Shown one piece after another: positions 28,242 to 40,810 of a DNA stretch of 64,000 nucleotides. The notes under the pieces are model-generated. The model was not told where the DNA came from, did no database searches, and saw only the letters and a program-made list of their open reading frames with translations. The position numbers and the translations under genes are program-made. The stretch's first letter is position 1. Every line of letters begins with the position of its first letter. Source of the DNA: Gorsachius magnificus. Its lineage: Eukaryota > Chordata > Aves > Pelecaniformes > Ardeidae. The stretch covers positions 8,927,821 through 8,991,820 of the forward strand of contig CM067081.1 in assembly GCA_034008185.1 (NCBI GenBank), in the 5' to 3' direction.

Positions 28242-31200
28242 CTTGCTGGTGTCCCCCTACCTGCACCCCCCGTCCTCATCCCTCAGAAACCGCCCAGGAG
28301 CCCCTGCCCGTGCCCCCTCTCACCTCACAGCAGGTTCCTCTTCCCATCCCTCCTGCACCCCTGGGAGACATCGCCACGTCCCTGTGTCCCCACCATGCCT
28401 GCCCAGCCTGGGTACTGTTCTCCGGGGCTCCCTGTGGCACCCAAGTCCAGCTCCCCAGGGACAGGGTGGGCTGAAAGCCCAGCACATGTGTTGGGGCTCA
28501 TGCTTGTTGCACCCTGGTCCTTCCCTCACTGCTGGCCTGTCTTTTGACAGCTCAGGGCACTCAGCTGCTTCACGGCTGGGTTAAAAATACCCGGGGTGGC
28601 TTTCTGAGCTGCCACGTTTTCTTCCTAATGAGTTACATTGCACCGCTGGCCACTGGGTTACATCTGGCTTTTAGTGTTGTTTGTTTTTATATTGGGGCCA
28701 AGAAACCTGGAGGGCACTGCTAGGTACCTTCTGGCATTTGTATAAATCTCTGTAAAATAAATAAGTGCGGATGAAGCATTTGAGAATTTGGGGGGGAAAG
28801 GGCTGGATGATTAAGCCGACCTTTAACGTGTCAGCGGGAAGGAAGGATTGAGAGCAGACAAATAAGGCTCACGCTTAAATTCTCTCTGTATTATTTACAC
28901 CTGTAATAAAATCTGGTTGAGCTGGTTGTGCCTTTAGCAAAAATATGTCATCTATTAACGAATTCTTTGTAAAGCACTTTGAAAATGTTTGTAAAGCGCC
29001 GGTAAAGCGACCTCTTACTGTGCGGGTATGGTGTGTGGCGTGTGCGAGGGCTCCTGAGCGTGCCCGTCGGGAGCAGCTGTGCCTCCATATGCACCTCAGG
29101 GCCTTCACTTCTCCCCGGCATCTCCCAGCTGCATTTCTGGATTAAGACTAAGACTAACAGACTAAGGCAGCGCTTAACAATAGCTCCTTTCTGGGCGTGA
29201 GATTGTAAATCACAGCAAAACCCACGCTATGAAGAGCCCTGTGCTCAGTCACATCCGGATTCCCCTCTGTAGCTCCATTGCCATCGGATTTTTTTCACCC
29301 CTGAGATGTGGGAAACATTGTGTGCGAGCTGTACCGTGATGTAGGGACTGACGGGCTTTAAGTGTGCTTTCCCCTAGCAAGATGGATAGCGTTTTAATTG
29401 AGGTTTCATGAGCGTAGATATTTACATAGCTCTCATCACCATTACTACTTTACAGCTAGCTCCAGTAAACACTGCCTAGAACCTTACAAAATCCTTGCGA
29501 GGCAGACAAGTAATATTATCTTAACTTTTTAAACACAGAGGCAGACACTGCTACAGTCCCAAGGTCAGGCAAGGAGTCTACGACGGAGTCAGCAACTCAA
29601 CCGTATCTTGCAAGGCCCGTATTTACTCCCAAGCGTTGCCATCCATAACCAGCAGTGCCCAGCTGCTAATCTGGGCGGGTGATAAGGCTGTGAACGCAGG
29701 CAGTGTGCTGCACATGCCCGCCGAGCTGTTCCCAGCCCCACCGAGGTTACCACCTACATCAGCCAAGCACGGGGAATGGGTGATGGGCTCTCTCCATGCA
29801 GTCAAACACTCAAAAGCAAGAGGCACAGAAATTTTGGGGGGTTTTTTTGGTCCAAATTATGTAGGAAAGAAGACCAGAGGGAGGATCATGGTGACCTTAA
29901 AAACTATGCGTCTTTGTCTTAGTATAGGAAAACCCTTTTCGTTTGTGGTCTCCCGCTGCTGTTAGGCACCGAAGCAGAGTTTGCTGCTACCACAGCAGGA
30001 CCTTTTCCTGATTGCCATGAAAAAAAAAAATCACCTACTGCATATTCAGCAGTTACGCAGCAAACCCTTCTGCCCGTGGACCTGGTCCTTGGACCCAGTA
30101 AAGGGGCAGGGGGACATTTTAAAGCTACAGTGGACACAAGTATCTGTTTAGAAGAAGAATTCTCCCCCCCAAAAAACCCCTACCGCTATTGCCTTTTCCT
30201 TGAGAACACAAAATAAAGATCAGAAAGTGCTACACTGCTGTGTTTTCTTTGGAAAGTCTTTTAGATAACAGGAATTAGTTTTCAAAACAAGAGTGCTGGG
30301 AGAGGTGGTGGCAAATCATATGAGAGGTCAGAGTTGGAAAAAATGGTAATTGCCCTGCTTTGAGCCTTATGCATATATTAACAGTGATTAAATGCCACCA
30401 TGATAAACATGTATATAATAGTTTCTTTAAACAGATCAAAGTAGAAAACGTCTGGGACAGAGGGTTTATAGATTCTTAGATGCTGGGCAGTGTGAGACGG
30501 TGGCCTGAATCCAGCACAGCACAAGCCATGTTCCTTCCTCAATTATTGCCTGACTTAGGGCATTTTTTATTTTTTTTTTTTTGTAAATCTGATTATGATT
30601 TTGAGGTTGCCTTCGTTAAAGGATCAGCAGCCACCCTGCTAATTATTATTTATTGTGGCCGCCAATAATTATATTTGGTATCCAGACTGAGTTATCTTCA
30701 GCTGCCAGCCACTGACTTTTGTTCTGTCTTTACCGGCCAAGTTGCAAAGTCATTACCGAGATTATCCCTGTAGGTAATGTCAGGCTGTGATTAAGTCACC
30801 CTTTGACCTTTCAGTAGTAAGCAAAATAGATTTAACTTCCTGAGATTCTTACCGTAAGGTGTCTTTTCCAAGTCTTTAACCAGTCTTTTGATTTTAAAGG
30901 AGCAAGATTTGACCCTGCTGTTCAAAAAGTACCTTCAACCCAAACCATCCTTTACAGTCTTAATAGATATGTCTCAATTAGTAGCCTAAGCGCCCTTGAT
31001 CCCTTCAGAGTCACCTAGGATAGGCAGACACTTGCAGAAGGCAACTCACAAAATAGGAATTACCTGAACATGCAATCCCGCTTATAATTTATTATTGTCT
31101 TGTTATTACTATTTCCCCCTTAAGTTTGTATGTGCACTTTTGCATATTTGTTAATGTTGTGAACATATTTTTACATTACAAAAATAATGCTTACCAGCAT

Positions 31201-34200
31201 CTCTCAGAGTTTTCCATCGTCTCGCAGGGAATCTGAGAACGTTCATAACTCTGAGCATCTCCAGTGCATCAACGTTTGCCTGAACTCTAGTATTGGAACA
31301 TGGCTCGGCTTTCCTGTAGGAATGAGACTGACGTCAAATGTGCAGGTAAAACCACCTCTTCATTCCTACACAAGATCACCCAGCTTAGACCTCCAAGGAC
31401 AGGATCTACCCCATGGCATCACACTGAGAGCCAGGACTGATCCTCGGGGGCAGACCTGAGAAACCTTGAGCACCCTGTTGATTTTTTTTAAAAAGTGGAT
31501 GTCACATTAGGATACGATTATTTTGACCAAATGTAGATGCCAACTTTTGGTCAGATTAATTTTATCCCTCTCAGTTGACTGTAGAGGGAACCTCAGATGA
31601 TTATCCTAGGGCTGAAAACTCACCAAGAGGTGTCCAATGCTGGATGAGAGCGGCCCCTGCCTTCCTACTCCTCTCTTGGGACTTGGGGGCAGAGGAGACT
31701 GATATTGCCATTCTAGGGAGTTCTTTTACAGTTTTTGGATAAAAATTATCTAAACATGCAGGGGTTTTAAAACGTGTAACTTCTAGAGCTGTTTTGGGAC
31801 ATTGAAATTGTAAGAATGCATTAATTACTGTTATCTCTATCATGCAGCTTATCTCATATATATTTTCCAATACACAACAAAAATACCTGTTGGACACTTC
31901 TGTCCCCTGCTTTGTTTACTGACAATTCCACAACTTCCTTCGAGTAACGTACCAGTACCATTAGTGACTTTGCCTGAGTTTACATAAAACACTTTTGTCT
32001 TTGACCGTCTTTCCATTAATTTTTTGGTTTTGTGAATCTTATCACATTCTTGTAACTCTTTTTGGATTTATATTCATTCAAATCAATGTCTCCTTTCTAC
32101 TGTTTGACATTTATGCTTTTCTTAAACTTTAGGAACTTTATAATTTTTTAAAATTTATTAAAGATTTTTTCTTTAATTTTTCAGTCTATAAAGTTAGCTG
32201 AATTTTTTAATCAAGACGGATCACTCTCTTTATTCAGTGATGGCTTTTCAGGCATCTAGTAATATATTTACAGTTGATTCCCCATTACTCTTCACATGTG
32301 TAATATGAATTCTCTCCCCTACTTACGCCTGTACTTCGTGAGGCTGGCCCTTTTAAAGCAGGAAATACGTCTGTTCCCCAATTTGCATTTATTCTGCTGC
32401 ATTTATCCATTATAATCAGCATTTCAGTCACCCAGTAACAGTCAGAAAAGAAATTATTTGTTTTGTCACGACACTTCAAGTGAGGATGGTTCTACTCGAC
32501 CTCAGGAAAAAACCCAGTGCAGTGAGCTGCATGTGTGTTCATGTGTATGTATATACATAGGCAAATACACACACACATATAGATGGGGTTTTTAATATAG
32601 AAAATATTGATACATATTACCAGTGCACAAGGTAGTGCAGCGAGTGGTGCTCTGATTCAATGATGTCCCATCAATCAACGTTGATCTCAGCAGGGCAGAA
32701 CGTCTCCCAGATGGTGCAATACAGTGTACAGTGTGTGCAAATTCACCTGCCACGCTGCACTGCAGCACCTTTCCCGGCTGGATCCGGCAGGGTGGGATTT
32801 GGTTCCTGATGCTCTCAGGATCCCGTGTTTAGGTTTCTACCTTCGGTGCCCCCATATGCGCCATTTGCTCTGCAAAGGGGGACCCAGACGGCACCAGCAA
32901 CGCAGGCCAGAGGGGCAGGTCCCCAACACGCTGCTAATCTCTGTTTTCATGCAGGCATGACTGCAACCTGAACGTACTTTGGTGCAGCAAGGTGTGACAC
33001 ATAGATCCCATACCTGTAGCCACGTGTGTAATCCCTTGCACGCCAGCATGGGTTAATAGTTGCTCTATGACCCCAAAAGTCAGTATTTTGGTCTGCACAG
33101 AGGCCTCAGAATTTGGTTTTATAGCATTGTGAACAGGAAATGTTAGTGCTTACTTAATATGCATCGTTTTGAGAAATCCTTCGCATTTAGAGAGCATCAA
33201 AACATTTGAGAGTGCAAGAGGATTTTTCAGGTTATGTGTGTGGTTAGAGATCCAGACAGCACAGATGTATCACACACAGTGTTCAGCGGGGCACGGACCG
33301 CAAAGCTGGCCATAACTTCCATAAGATAAAAGGTTCCCATACAAAGGTCACTTTATCTATGTGTTAGGATTTTTTTACACAGCTATTTCTCTTTCTATCC
33401 TTAAAAATAACTTTAATTCTTTTTTTTTTTTTTTTTACAGCTTTCCCAAAGCTCTTTTCCTCAAATAATTCAGGGATTGATATATCTCTCCAGCCAGATT
33501 AGCAGAACAGACAAGGAGCTGTGAGGCAAAGTCACTGGCAGGATCTGGTGCAACAAAAACATTTGCACAACAAATTTTTTTCAGAATGTAGCTACATTTA
33601 TGAAACGTTGTACTAAAATGCAAACCCATCTGAAACAAACAGCCTTCCTCCCCTGCCTGGTTTTACCTAACTTCTCAGGAAAACTCATCCAGCATGCCCA
33701 ATTTCAAGAAAATCTGTTCCTCTTGGGAAATGAGCAGACTGTGGTTTGAAAATCAGACCCACAGTGGAAGGAAAGTTCAGCCTGAATTTTGGAGTCAGTG
33801 CTCCTGCCTCCCAAAACGACTTTTGGTTTGAATTGCTACTCATCGTTGTTTCTATAATGCTCAGAATTTGCATTTTGGCTTGAAATTTCCCACACTTGAC
33901 CTTAGTCCAAGGGTTTTGTGTTTTTTTTTTTTTTTCTGGAAAATGATGAAGAGCTTTCTTCTCAGAAAATTGTTCAGAGGCCTCTTTTTTTTTATGCTCA
34001 GATAACTCCAAAACAGCTTGGTTTTATAACTTCGGCATGTGCAGAGTGCAATCCTGAAGGAGGAATGCACTTTTTGTCTCGTTTGAAGAAATTTTGTTTC
34101 GCAATAGCAAATTAGCCTGAAAATTTTGGAAGTAATAGACCAATCGTTCAGAAGGCGTGAATTAACCGTGGTAGAAAATGACAGGCTGAGAGGTCCCAAG

Positions 34201-36917
34201 TCTTGCTTTATAAATACGGCTTCGTTTCCTTTCTGCAGAGTCATCTTTCCCACTAATTCTTTCTGCGTCCTGTTTTGCTTTAACTCCATGGCAGCATCGG
34301 AGGTTGTTTCCCATATAGTTGCTCTCCATAAGCAACGTTGTACTTGGCTCCTGGTGGCATTTTGCACGTTCTGTAAAGCCAGCGTCACCTGACATGATTT
34401 CAGAAGGGCTCTTTCTGCCTCGCATGGTACGCTGGGTTAAATAACCACTCTTCCCTCATCCTGATCGCACCCAGTCCTGGTCCTTGCACCCAGCTGTCAC
34501 CCATATCACACAAATCTGCTCAGGGACATAGGGGACAGATTTTTTTTAAAGCATCCTAAAGTGCTTTCTCCTCAAATGCATTACCCAAGAAGTAAATGCT
34601 AAGCTTTTAAATGTTCAAATTAATTAATTTATTACCCAAGAAGTAAATACCAAGCTTTTAAACATAGAAATTAATTAATTAAATAAATTAAAATGATTAC
34701 ATTTTTTAACTTTGGATATTAAATTAGGCTGAGATATAAATCCCTTAAAATAGGAGCTGTGAAGGTGGATTTGCCGAGACGCTCTGGCCAGTTGGCGCTG
34801 CTGCAGGGATACTGCGACGAGCTGGCTTCATCCATCAGTTACTGCAGGCTTAAGGTTGTTCTGTGTCATGGGAGCAGCACAGAGCTGTCAAGCGTGCTGA
34901 TGAATCTGGCCGCAAATCTTAAGATGTACTATTTTTCCCCATTAAAAAGCCCATGTGAGCTGATATGCTGTGTTTAATTACATAACAGCAAGTATTGACT
35001 TGCAGGGCACGGCTGGAAAAAAAAAACACAACACCCTTCTTTGTATTGTGTTAGGCAGGCGGTGGGGTCATTCTCCTGGGAAAGAAATTTGACATCTGCC
35101 GGGAGGTGAAGTTTGCTGTGTTCACACCGCTTTTGTAGCATCTGCGAATACACAAAGTGGGGCTGGATACAACAGTGAAACCCATCCCCTTGCTGGTAGG
35201 GACTGTTGGCATGACTCTCCCGAGGAGCCGCTTCAACGCGCCAGTAAAGTGGCTTTAGGTTATTCCCACAGGTGCCTTCAGGCCCTTACAAAATAGCAGA
35301 GACGTTTAAATAATCAGCAGGACTTGCCTCTTCCAGTCCTAGCGGGACTGCCCAGTTCACAGCGGCACTACTCTTGACTTTGTGGGCCATTTAAAATATA
35401 GACACGAAGAGCTAATTATTTCCAAATTCCAGTCTCCTCTGCAATTCTTCTGATTTTTTTTTTATTTGTTAATGGTTGTTCTCTCTTTAAGTGATCACCG
35501 TATGCACTCAGTTTGGGGGCTGGTATAATTATTTCATTTGAGGAGATGAGGTTTTGCTAATATATTTATACATACAGCATGGATGTAATTGCAGAAGATA
35601 TCTGCTTTATTCTACTCCCTCTTTCAGTATAGCCTATCCCCCTGGCTCACACAGACAGAGCTGCTCTTTCATAAACCATTTGTATATGACATTCATAGTT
35701 TTCCTTTTTCTTTACCTATTCCTATACAGTTAAAGCAGTGCTGCTTTCATATGAAGACAAACACATACACTTCATTTCAGACAGTGAGAAGGACTGGTTT
35801 GGCAAGTCTTCAGCAAACAGGTTTCTTAATTTCTACCCAAGTTGGCAAATTAATCATACGGATTACTGTTACACAGACTAAAGGCCTTTCAAAATTAGTC
35901 TGAGCATAAATAAGGCCATTCACTCCTGCCCAGAAGGCTTTGCCGCCGTTTTACATTTACCTCATGTTCCTTGCATGCATCCGGGTGATTACATGGAGTG
36001 CAGCCCACCTTATCCTATATGCCCATACGCTCTTCCCCTGGCTCCCTGGCAGGGTAGGTCCATGACCTAATTGTCAGAAAAGTAACAGAATAAAATAAAC
36101 GGTCCTGCGATGACGAGTAGGGGTGGTGCGACCACAAAAGAAAACAGATCAGCTTAGATTGGCTTCAACCGTCAAGGAACCACACCCTGATTCTTTTCTC
36201 CTGAGCTGATGACGATGGTATTTTAGCACTGTACCGAGGTTTTGTTATCAATGGAACAAATGCAGGATTTTATTTTTGTTATTGCTGGATCAAGCAATTG
36301 AATACGTACCGATCTGTCATTCCTGAGCAGTGTAATTTATATTTGGAGGCTGACAATTCATCTAGTTCCCCATAGACATATAGACGAACTTAGAAAATAA
36401 TGAGAGTTTATGTGAATTTTGTTTTTCTCAGGCATTTTTATTCCTTGGAGAGACTTCCATGGGGCCAAATTACCATGAAAACTAGATTACCATGATATTT
36501 CAGTTCCTTACGGTAAAAGTTCATGCCATTCATTACTGTTGACACCATACACACATCCTTGGGGAACTATGAAAAATATAAAAAGAACACTCCTAAAAAT
36601 GTGCATTAAAAAAACATAGGAAAGCTGCCATTTAACCCAAATATTCCCTGAGCAAAAATAAAGGCAATTATTTCCCAAATATGAAAATTTCAGGCCACAG
36701 CTGGGCATAGTGCTGTATTGAGAGGTAAGGTTATTACTCAGTTTATGACATAAAATCACTCCAGATATGGAGGAATCAGTTGGAAAGAAGGCCAGCATAT
36801 GAACCCCTTTGCTCTGAATGCAAGGTGCAAAGCAGTGAAGAGTCAGGCTCCCAATTTAGACAGAAGCCACTGTATCTGTATATTTTTGGATATTGTATAT
36901 GTATATTAACTGTATAT
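28242..36917. other. FZD4-TMEM135 intergenic region, first part
   Basis: An 8.7 kb CR1-free block upstream of FZD4. Much is AT-rich and complex in a way often seen in conserved regulatory DNA, notably 28,860-29,010 and 30,560-30,860. There is a 51-bp tandem duplication at 34,580. No coding exon is recognised. Freedom from CR1 contrasts with the flanking DNA and would fit selection against insertions. Confidence 0.6.
34580..34681 (+). repeat. 51-bp AT-rich tandem duplication
   Basis: ATTACCCAAGAAGTAAAT occurs at 34580 and 34631. Each is followed by C(C/T)AAGCTTTTAAA-type sequence and AATTAATTAATT, giving two units of period 51 with few mismatches. Confidence 0.85.
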
Positions 36918-36968
36918 TTTGGACTCAATGATCTTAAAGGTCTTTTCCAACCAAATGATTCTATGATC
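36918..36968 (+). mobile_element. CR1 LINE, 3'-end fragment
   Basis: About 50 bp: TTGGACTCAATGATCTTAAA, then GGTCTTTTCCAACC and one ATTCTATG. Confidence 0.88.
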
Positions 36969-39754
36969 TGCTCCTCCAGTGCTTCCAGTTCCTCAGGCTA
37001 AGACCTGGATTGATCCCACTTTATTTTAATCTTGCAGGAAAGGCTCTCAAAGTTGCGCTTTGCCACCACGCCAAGACCACTGCAATGGAGGACAACCACT
37101 GAGAAGGCCAGTAATGCTCTCTGAGCTGCCCCAAACCTTGCCTCTCCTTCCTAGGTATCTGATGTAGGGGTTGTGCATCCAAGGGCGGGTTCTTTGATAG
37201 GTTTTGTCATTGGTAGGTTAGTCTGCCATCGAATCCTGTGTAGTCAAGGCACACAGAGAAGGTACTTGAGAGTCCAGTTCAGATCTAATGTGGCAGCACT
37301 GGAGATGCTCCACTCTGCCTTGACTATCGCAGGAGCTTAGGATGTCTGTCTCATTGGGTAAAGTTAAGAGGATTTAACATAGGCTCAGGTGTAATAAGTG
37401 GGGACTAAAAGAGAATTTATTCTTTTGGGCAGCAACGCATAACCATAAGATAAAAAATTCTTGGTTTCAGTCTGACTAGAGGATAATTTAACACCTTGAT
37501 TGGAAGACTTGCATATGCAGTGTAATGCCATGCCACTCCAGGCTCTGAACTATGAAAGGACGAACTGGGTCCCAAACCCATGATTTCAGTAAGTAAAAAG
37601 CCAGCATTTCAAAGAGATCATTTAAGTGGACACATGGGAAAAGAGAACTTTCAAAACTCCTTCTAGAAAGTGGTACTGGTAAGAGATGGCCCTGGGGCTT
37701 ATTTTTCTTCAGCTAAAAGAGAGATGTGGGATGTTAAATAATGTTTTCTGACAGTGAGCTTCTGGAGATCTGTACTATAAACTTGTGTATCTCTTTTTCT
37801 GGATCATCAATAATTATCTCTGTACAGAGGTAAAAACTCTTTCAACTTGGGCTATTTAATTTACTTAAAATTTCCTCTGAAAATGCTTTTTTGCACTACT
37901 TTTAAGTAAAATCTTTCTCCCAAAAGAGAGACGGATGCAGTTCAATGGGGATGTGAGTGCCAGGAGCAGATATAATTTCTGGCATATGCTGCGATTTCCT
38001 GTGTAAAGTTTACTAAAGTTCTGGTATGAGGGAACTTATCTGAAATATATCACATGGGTTAATGCTGCTTTGTGGTGCTGGGACATAAACTGCACATCCA
38101 TGGACACCAGGTCATTAACCATCCTCGGGGCCTTGTTTTTAGGTGCACTGTACTACCCCAACCAGCCTGTACCAGTTTCCCCCTGGGAGAGATCTGTACA
38201 AAACATCACCATTACACCTCTTTTCAAAAAAAAAAAAAAAAATCAAGCAAAATTATTTTATTTGCTATAAATAGGATGTAGAAGGAAGGTGCTTTCCTGG
38301 TATGGGAGGGGAATGTAAAATGATACCATGTCTGACCAGTTACCTCATCTCTATGCACATGCCTATGCACATGCATATGGAACCCGAGCCAATACAGTAA
38401 GTTTTCTGCTCCCTATCTTCAAAGTCTTCCAATGCTAAAAACCACTATAAAAATATCAAGAGAAGCTTTCTGACAGTGACATACATCAGGCTGCAAAATG
38501 ACCTCTCCCAGGGAGTGGTGAAAGTCCTATCATTATGTTATAAACAGTAGTAATTCTTAACACGTGATATGCACAGAGCTGGACAAATATTAACTGATCT
38601 GTAAAATGTGCCTTTGAGATGCTACTGCTCCAGAGAGGCATGGATGGGGTTTTGGGCTTAGAGCCCAAAGAGCAAACGTGTCCCTAGTAAAGAATTTACA
38701 CTCAAGTTCATCTCTTCTAGCTGAGTGCTCAGATACCAAGATAACCCCACGGCACGCACTTACGACTAGACAAAACACTGGAAACTATTCCCTGGAAGAC
38801 AATATTGGGAGAGCCAGAGAAATAACCTATTGCTTTAAGAAGGGGATTTCTTTAGAGACAGAAAGGTGTCCAACCTGCACTGAAATCCAGTGGGATCTGA
38901 GCATCTAACTCCCATGGGGTTCTCTAAAAATACTGACCTTAAAATGTCAGATTTTTCTCTCGGCCACGCCAGAGTTAGTACGAGGGAAGTCTCTGCAGGA
39001 GATGTCTGTAAATGAGATCAGAACTCAACCACAAAACAGTGACAAAGTCATCTGGAGCGCACAGAGCCGTGCTCGGCGATGAGTATACCATTTCATTCTT
39101 TGTGTGTTTATTACATTTTTTTCCCATGTGTTGGTTTTGGTTTATCGGCAGTTTTTATTTTGATTTGTATTTTATTACCACTTACTTTCATTTGCTTGTT
39201 CTCAGTCTATTTACAGAGAACAAAAGAATGCACAATGTAGAACAGTAGAATAATAGTGTTTATTTTCACAAGTTTGGACCAATCAAATAACTCACAAGTC
39301 CCAAAATGGAGCCATGCCTGAGGTAGGTTAGGTCATCTCGAGTGTGGGGAAACAAACAGAAATATCCCATTCTTCACTATTGTTTATTATATTTGTGCCA
39401 TTTGGGAGTTTTAACAATACCACATATATAAAACATTTGTTCTTGCTTTCTGCGCTATTCAGAGTTTTCTCAAGGCTCTCTGGTGCTTTTTTTTTTCCTA
39501 GGGAAACTGCAATGTTGCTATGCTTTGGTGACTTTCTCAACTGATTTAGCAGAAATGTAAGAAACGGCCCCTAGGAATGAGCAAGGGATGCTGAAAAGGA
39601 CGTTTTGTTCTCTGACTGCTTCTATGTTTAAAAATGGTTCTTTTGAGAGCTTTAACTATTTGTGTCAACTCCTTTCTTTGACTGTTTTTCATGTACATTC
39701 AAAGCTCGGTTCAGCAGAGAGAAACCAGTCTGTTGTTGTATCAGTATCTTTGCA
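36969..39754. other. Intergenic DNA, nothing recognised
   Basis: Unique AT-rich sequence with an A17-type run near 38,226-38,242. No coding signal. Confidence 0.55.
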
Positions 39755-40644
39755 GTCCCATCATCAGCAAGTTCACTGATGACACAAAACTGGGAGGAGT
39801 GGCTGATACGCCGGAAAGCTGCGCTGCCATTCAGTGGGACCTGAGTTGGGCAGAGAGGAACTTGATGAAGTTCAACAAGAGCAAGTGTTGAGTGCTGCAT
39901 CTGGGGAGGTTGAACCCCATGCACCAGTACAGGCTGGAGGCTGACATGCTGGAAAGCAGCTCTGCCGAGAGGGACCTGGGAGTCCTGGTGGATGACAAGC
40001 TGACCATGAGCCAGCAGGGTGCCCTTGTTGCCAAGAAGGCCAATGGCATCCTGGGGTGCATTAAGAGGAATGTGGCCAGCAGGTCGAGGGAGGTTCTCCT
40101 CCCCCTCTACTCTGCCCTGGTGAGACCCCACCTGGAGTACTGTGTCCAGTTCTGGGCTCCCCAGTTCAAGAAAGATGAGGAACTCCTAGTGAGAGTCCAG
40201 AGGAGAGCAACAAGGATGATAAAGGGACTGGAGCATCTCCCCTATGAGGAACTGCTGAGAGACCTGGGCTTGTTCAGACTGAAGAAGAGAAGACTGAGAG
40301 GGGACCTCATCAATACATACAAATATTTAAGGGCAGAAGTCATGAGGATGGAGCCAGACTCTTTGCAGTGGTGCCCAGCGACAGGACAAGGGGCAATGGG
40401 CACAAACTGAAGTATAAGAGGTTTCAGTTGAACATGAGGAAAAACAACTTTAGTCTGTGGGTGACGGAGCACTGGAACAGGCTGCCCAGGTTGGTTGTGG
40501 CATCTCCTTCTCTGGAGATATTCAAAACTCACCTGGATGAAGTCCTGTGTAACATGCTCTAGGAGAACCTGCTTTAGTGAGGGGGTTGGACTGGATGATC
40601 TCCGGAGGTCCCTTCCAACCCTTGCCATTCTGTGATTCTGTGAT
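39755..40644 (+). mobile_element. CR1 LINE, truncated just upstream of the RT catalytic motif
   Basis: Starts near AGCAAGTTCACTGATGACAC, which encodes FTDDTKL, a degenerate form of the FADD reverse-transcriptase motif. It continues through [19 protein letters not shown] and [19 protein letters not shown]. The frame changes near 40,370-40,400. Tail is ATTCTGTG. Closely similar to the copy at 44,228. Confidence 0.96.
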
Positions 40645-40810
40645 CAAATCCACAACTGTTTTTTATACTGCCTTCATTTTTGACAGGAGGTCCAAACATG
40701 GGTGTCTAAAGGCATGTCTGCCCACCTAAACCCAGAATTTCAAAAGCTAATAGTAATCATGGGTGCGTTGTTTCTTTCATTTGCAATTTGAAGCACTTTC
40801 AAGACACCTT

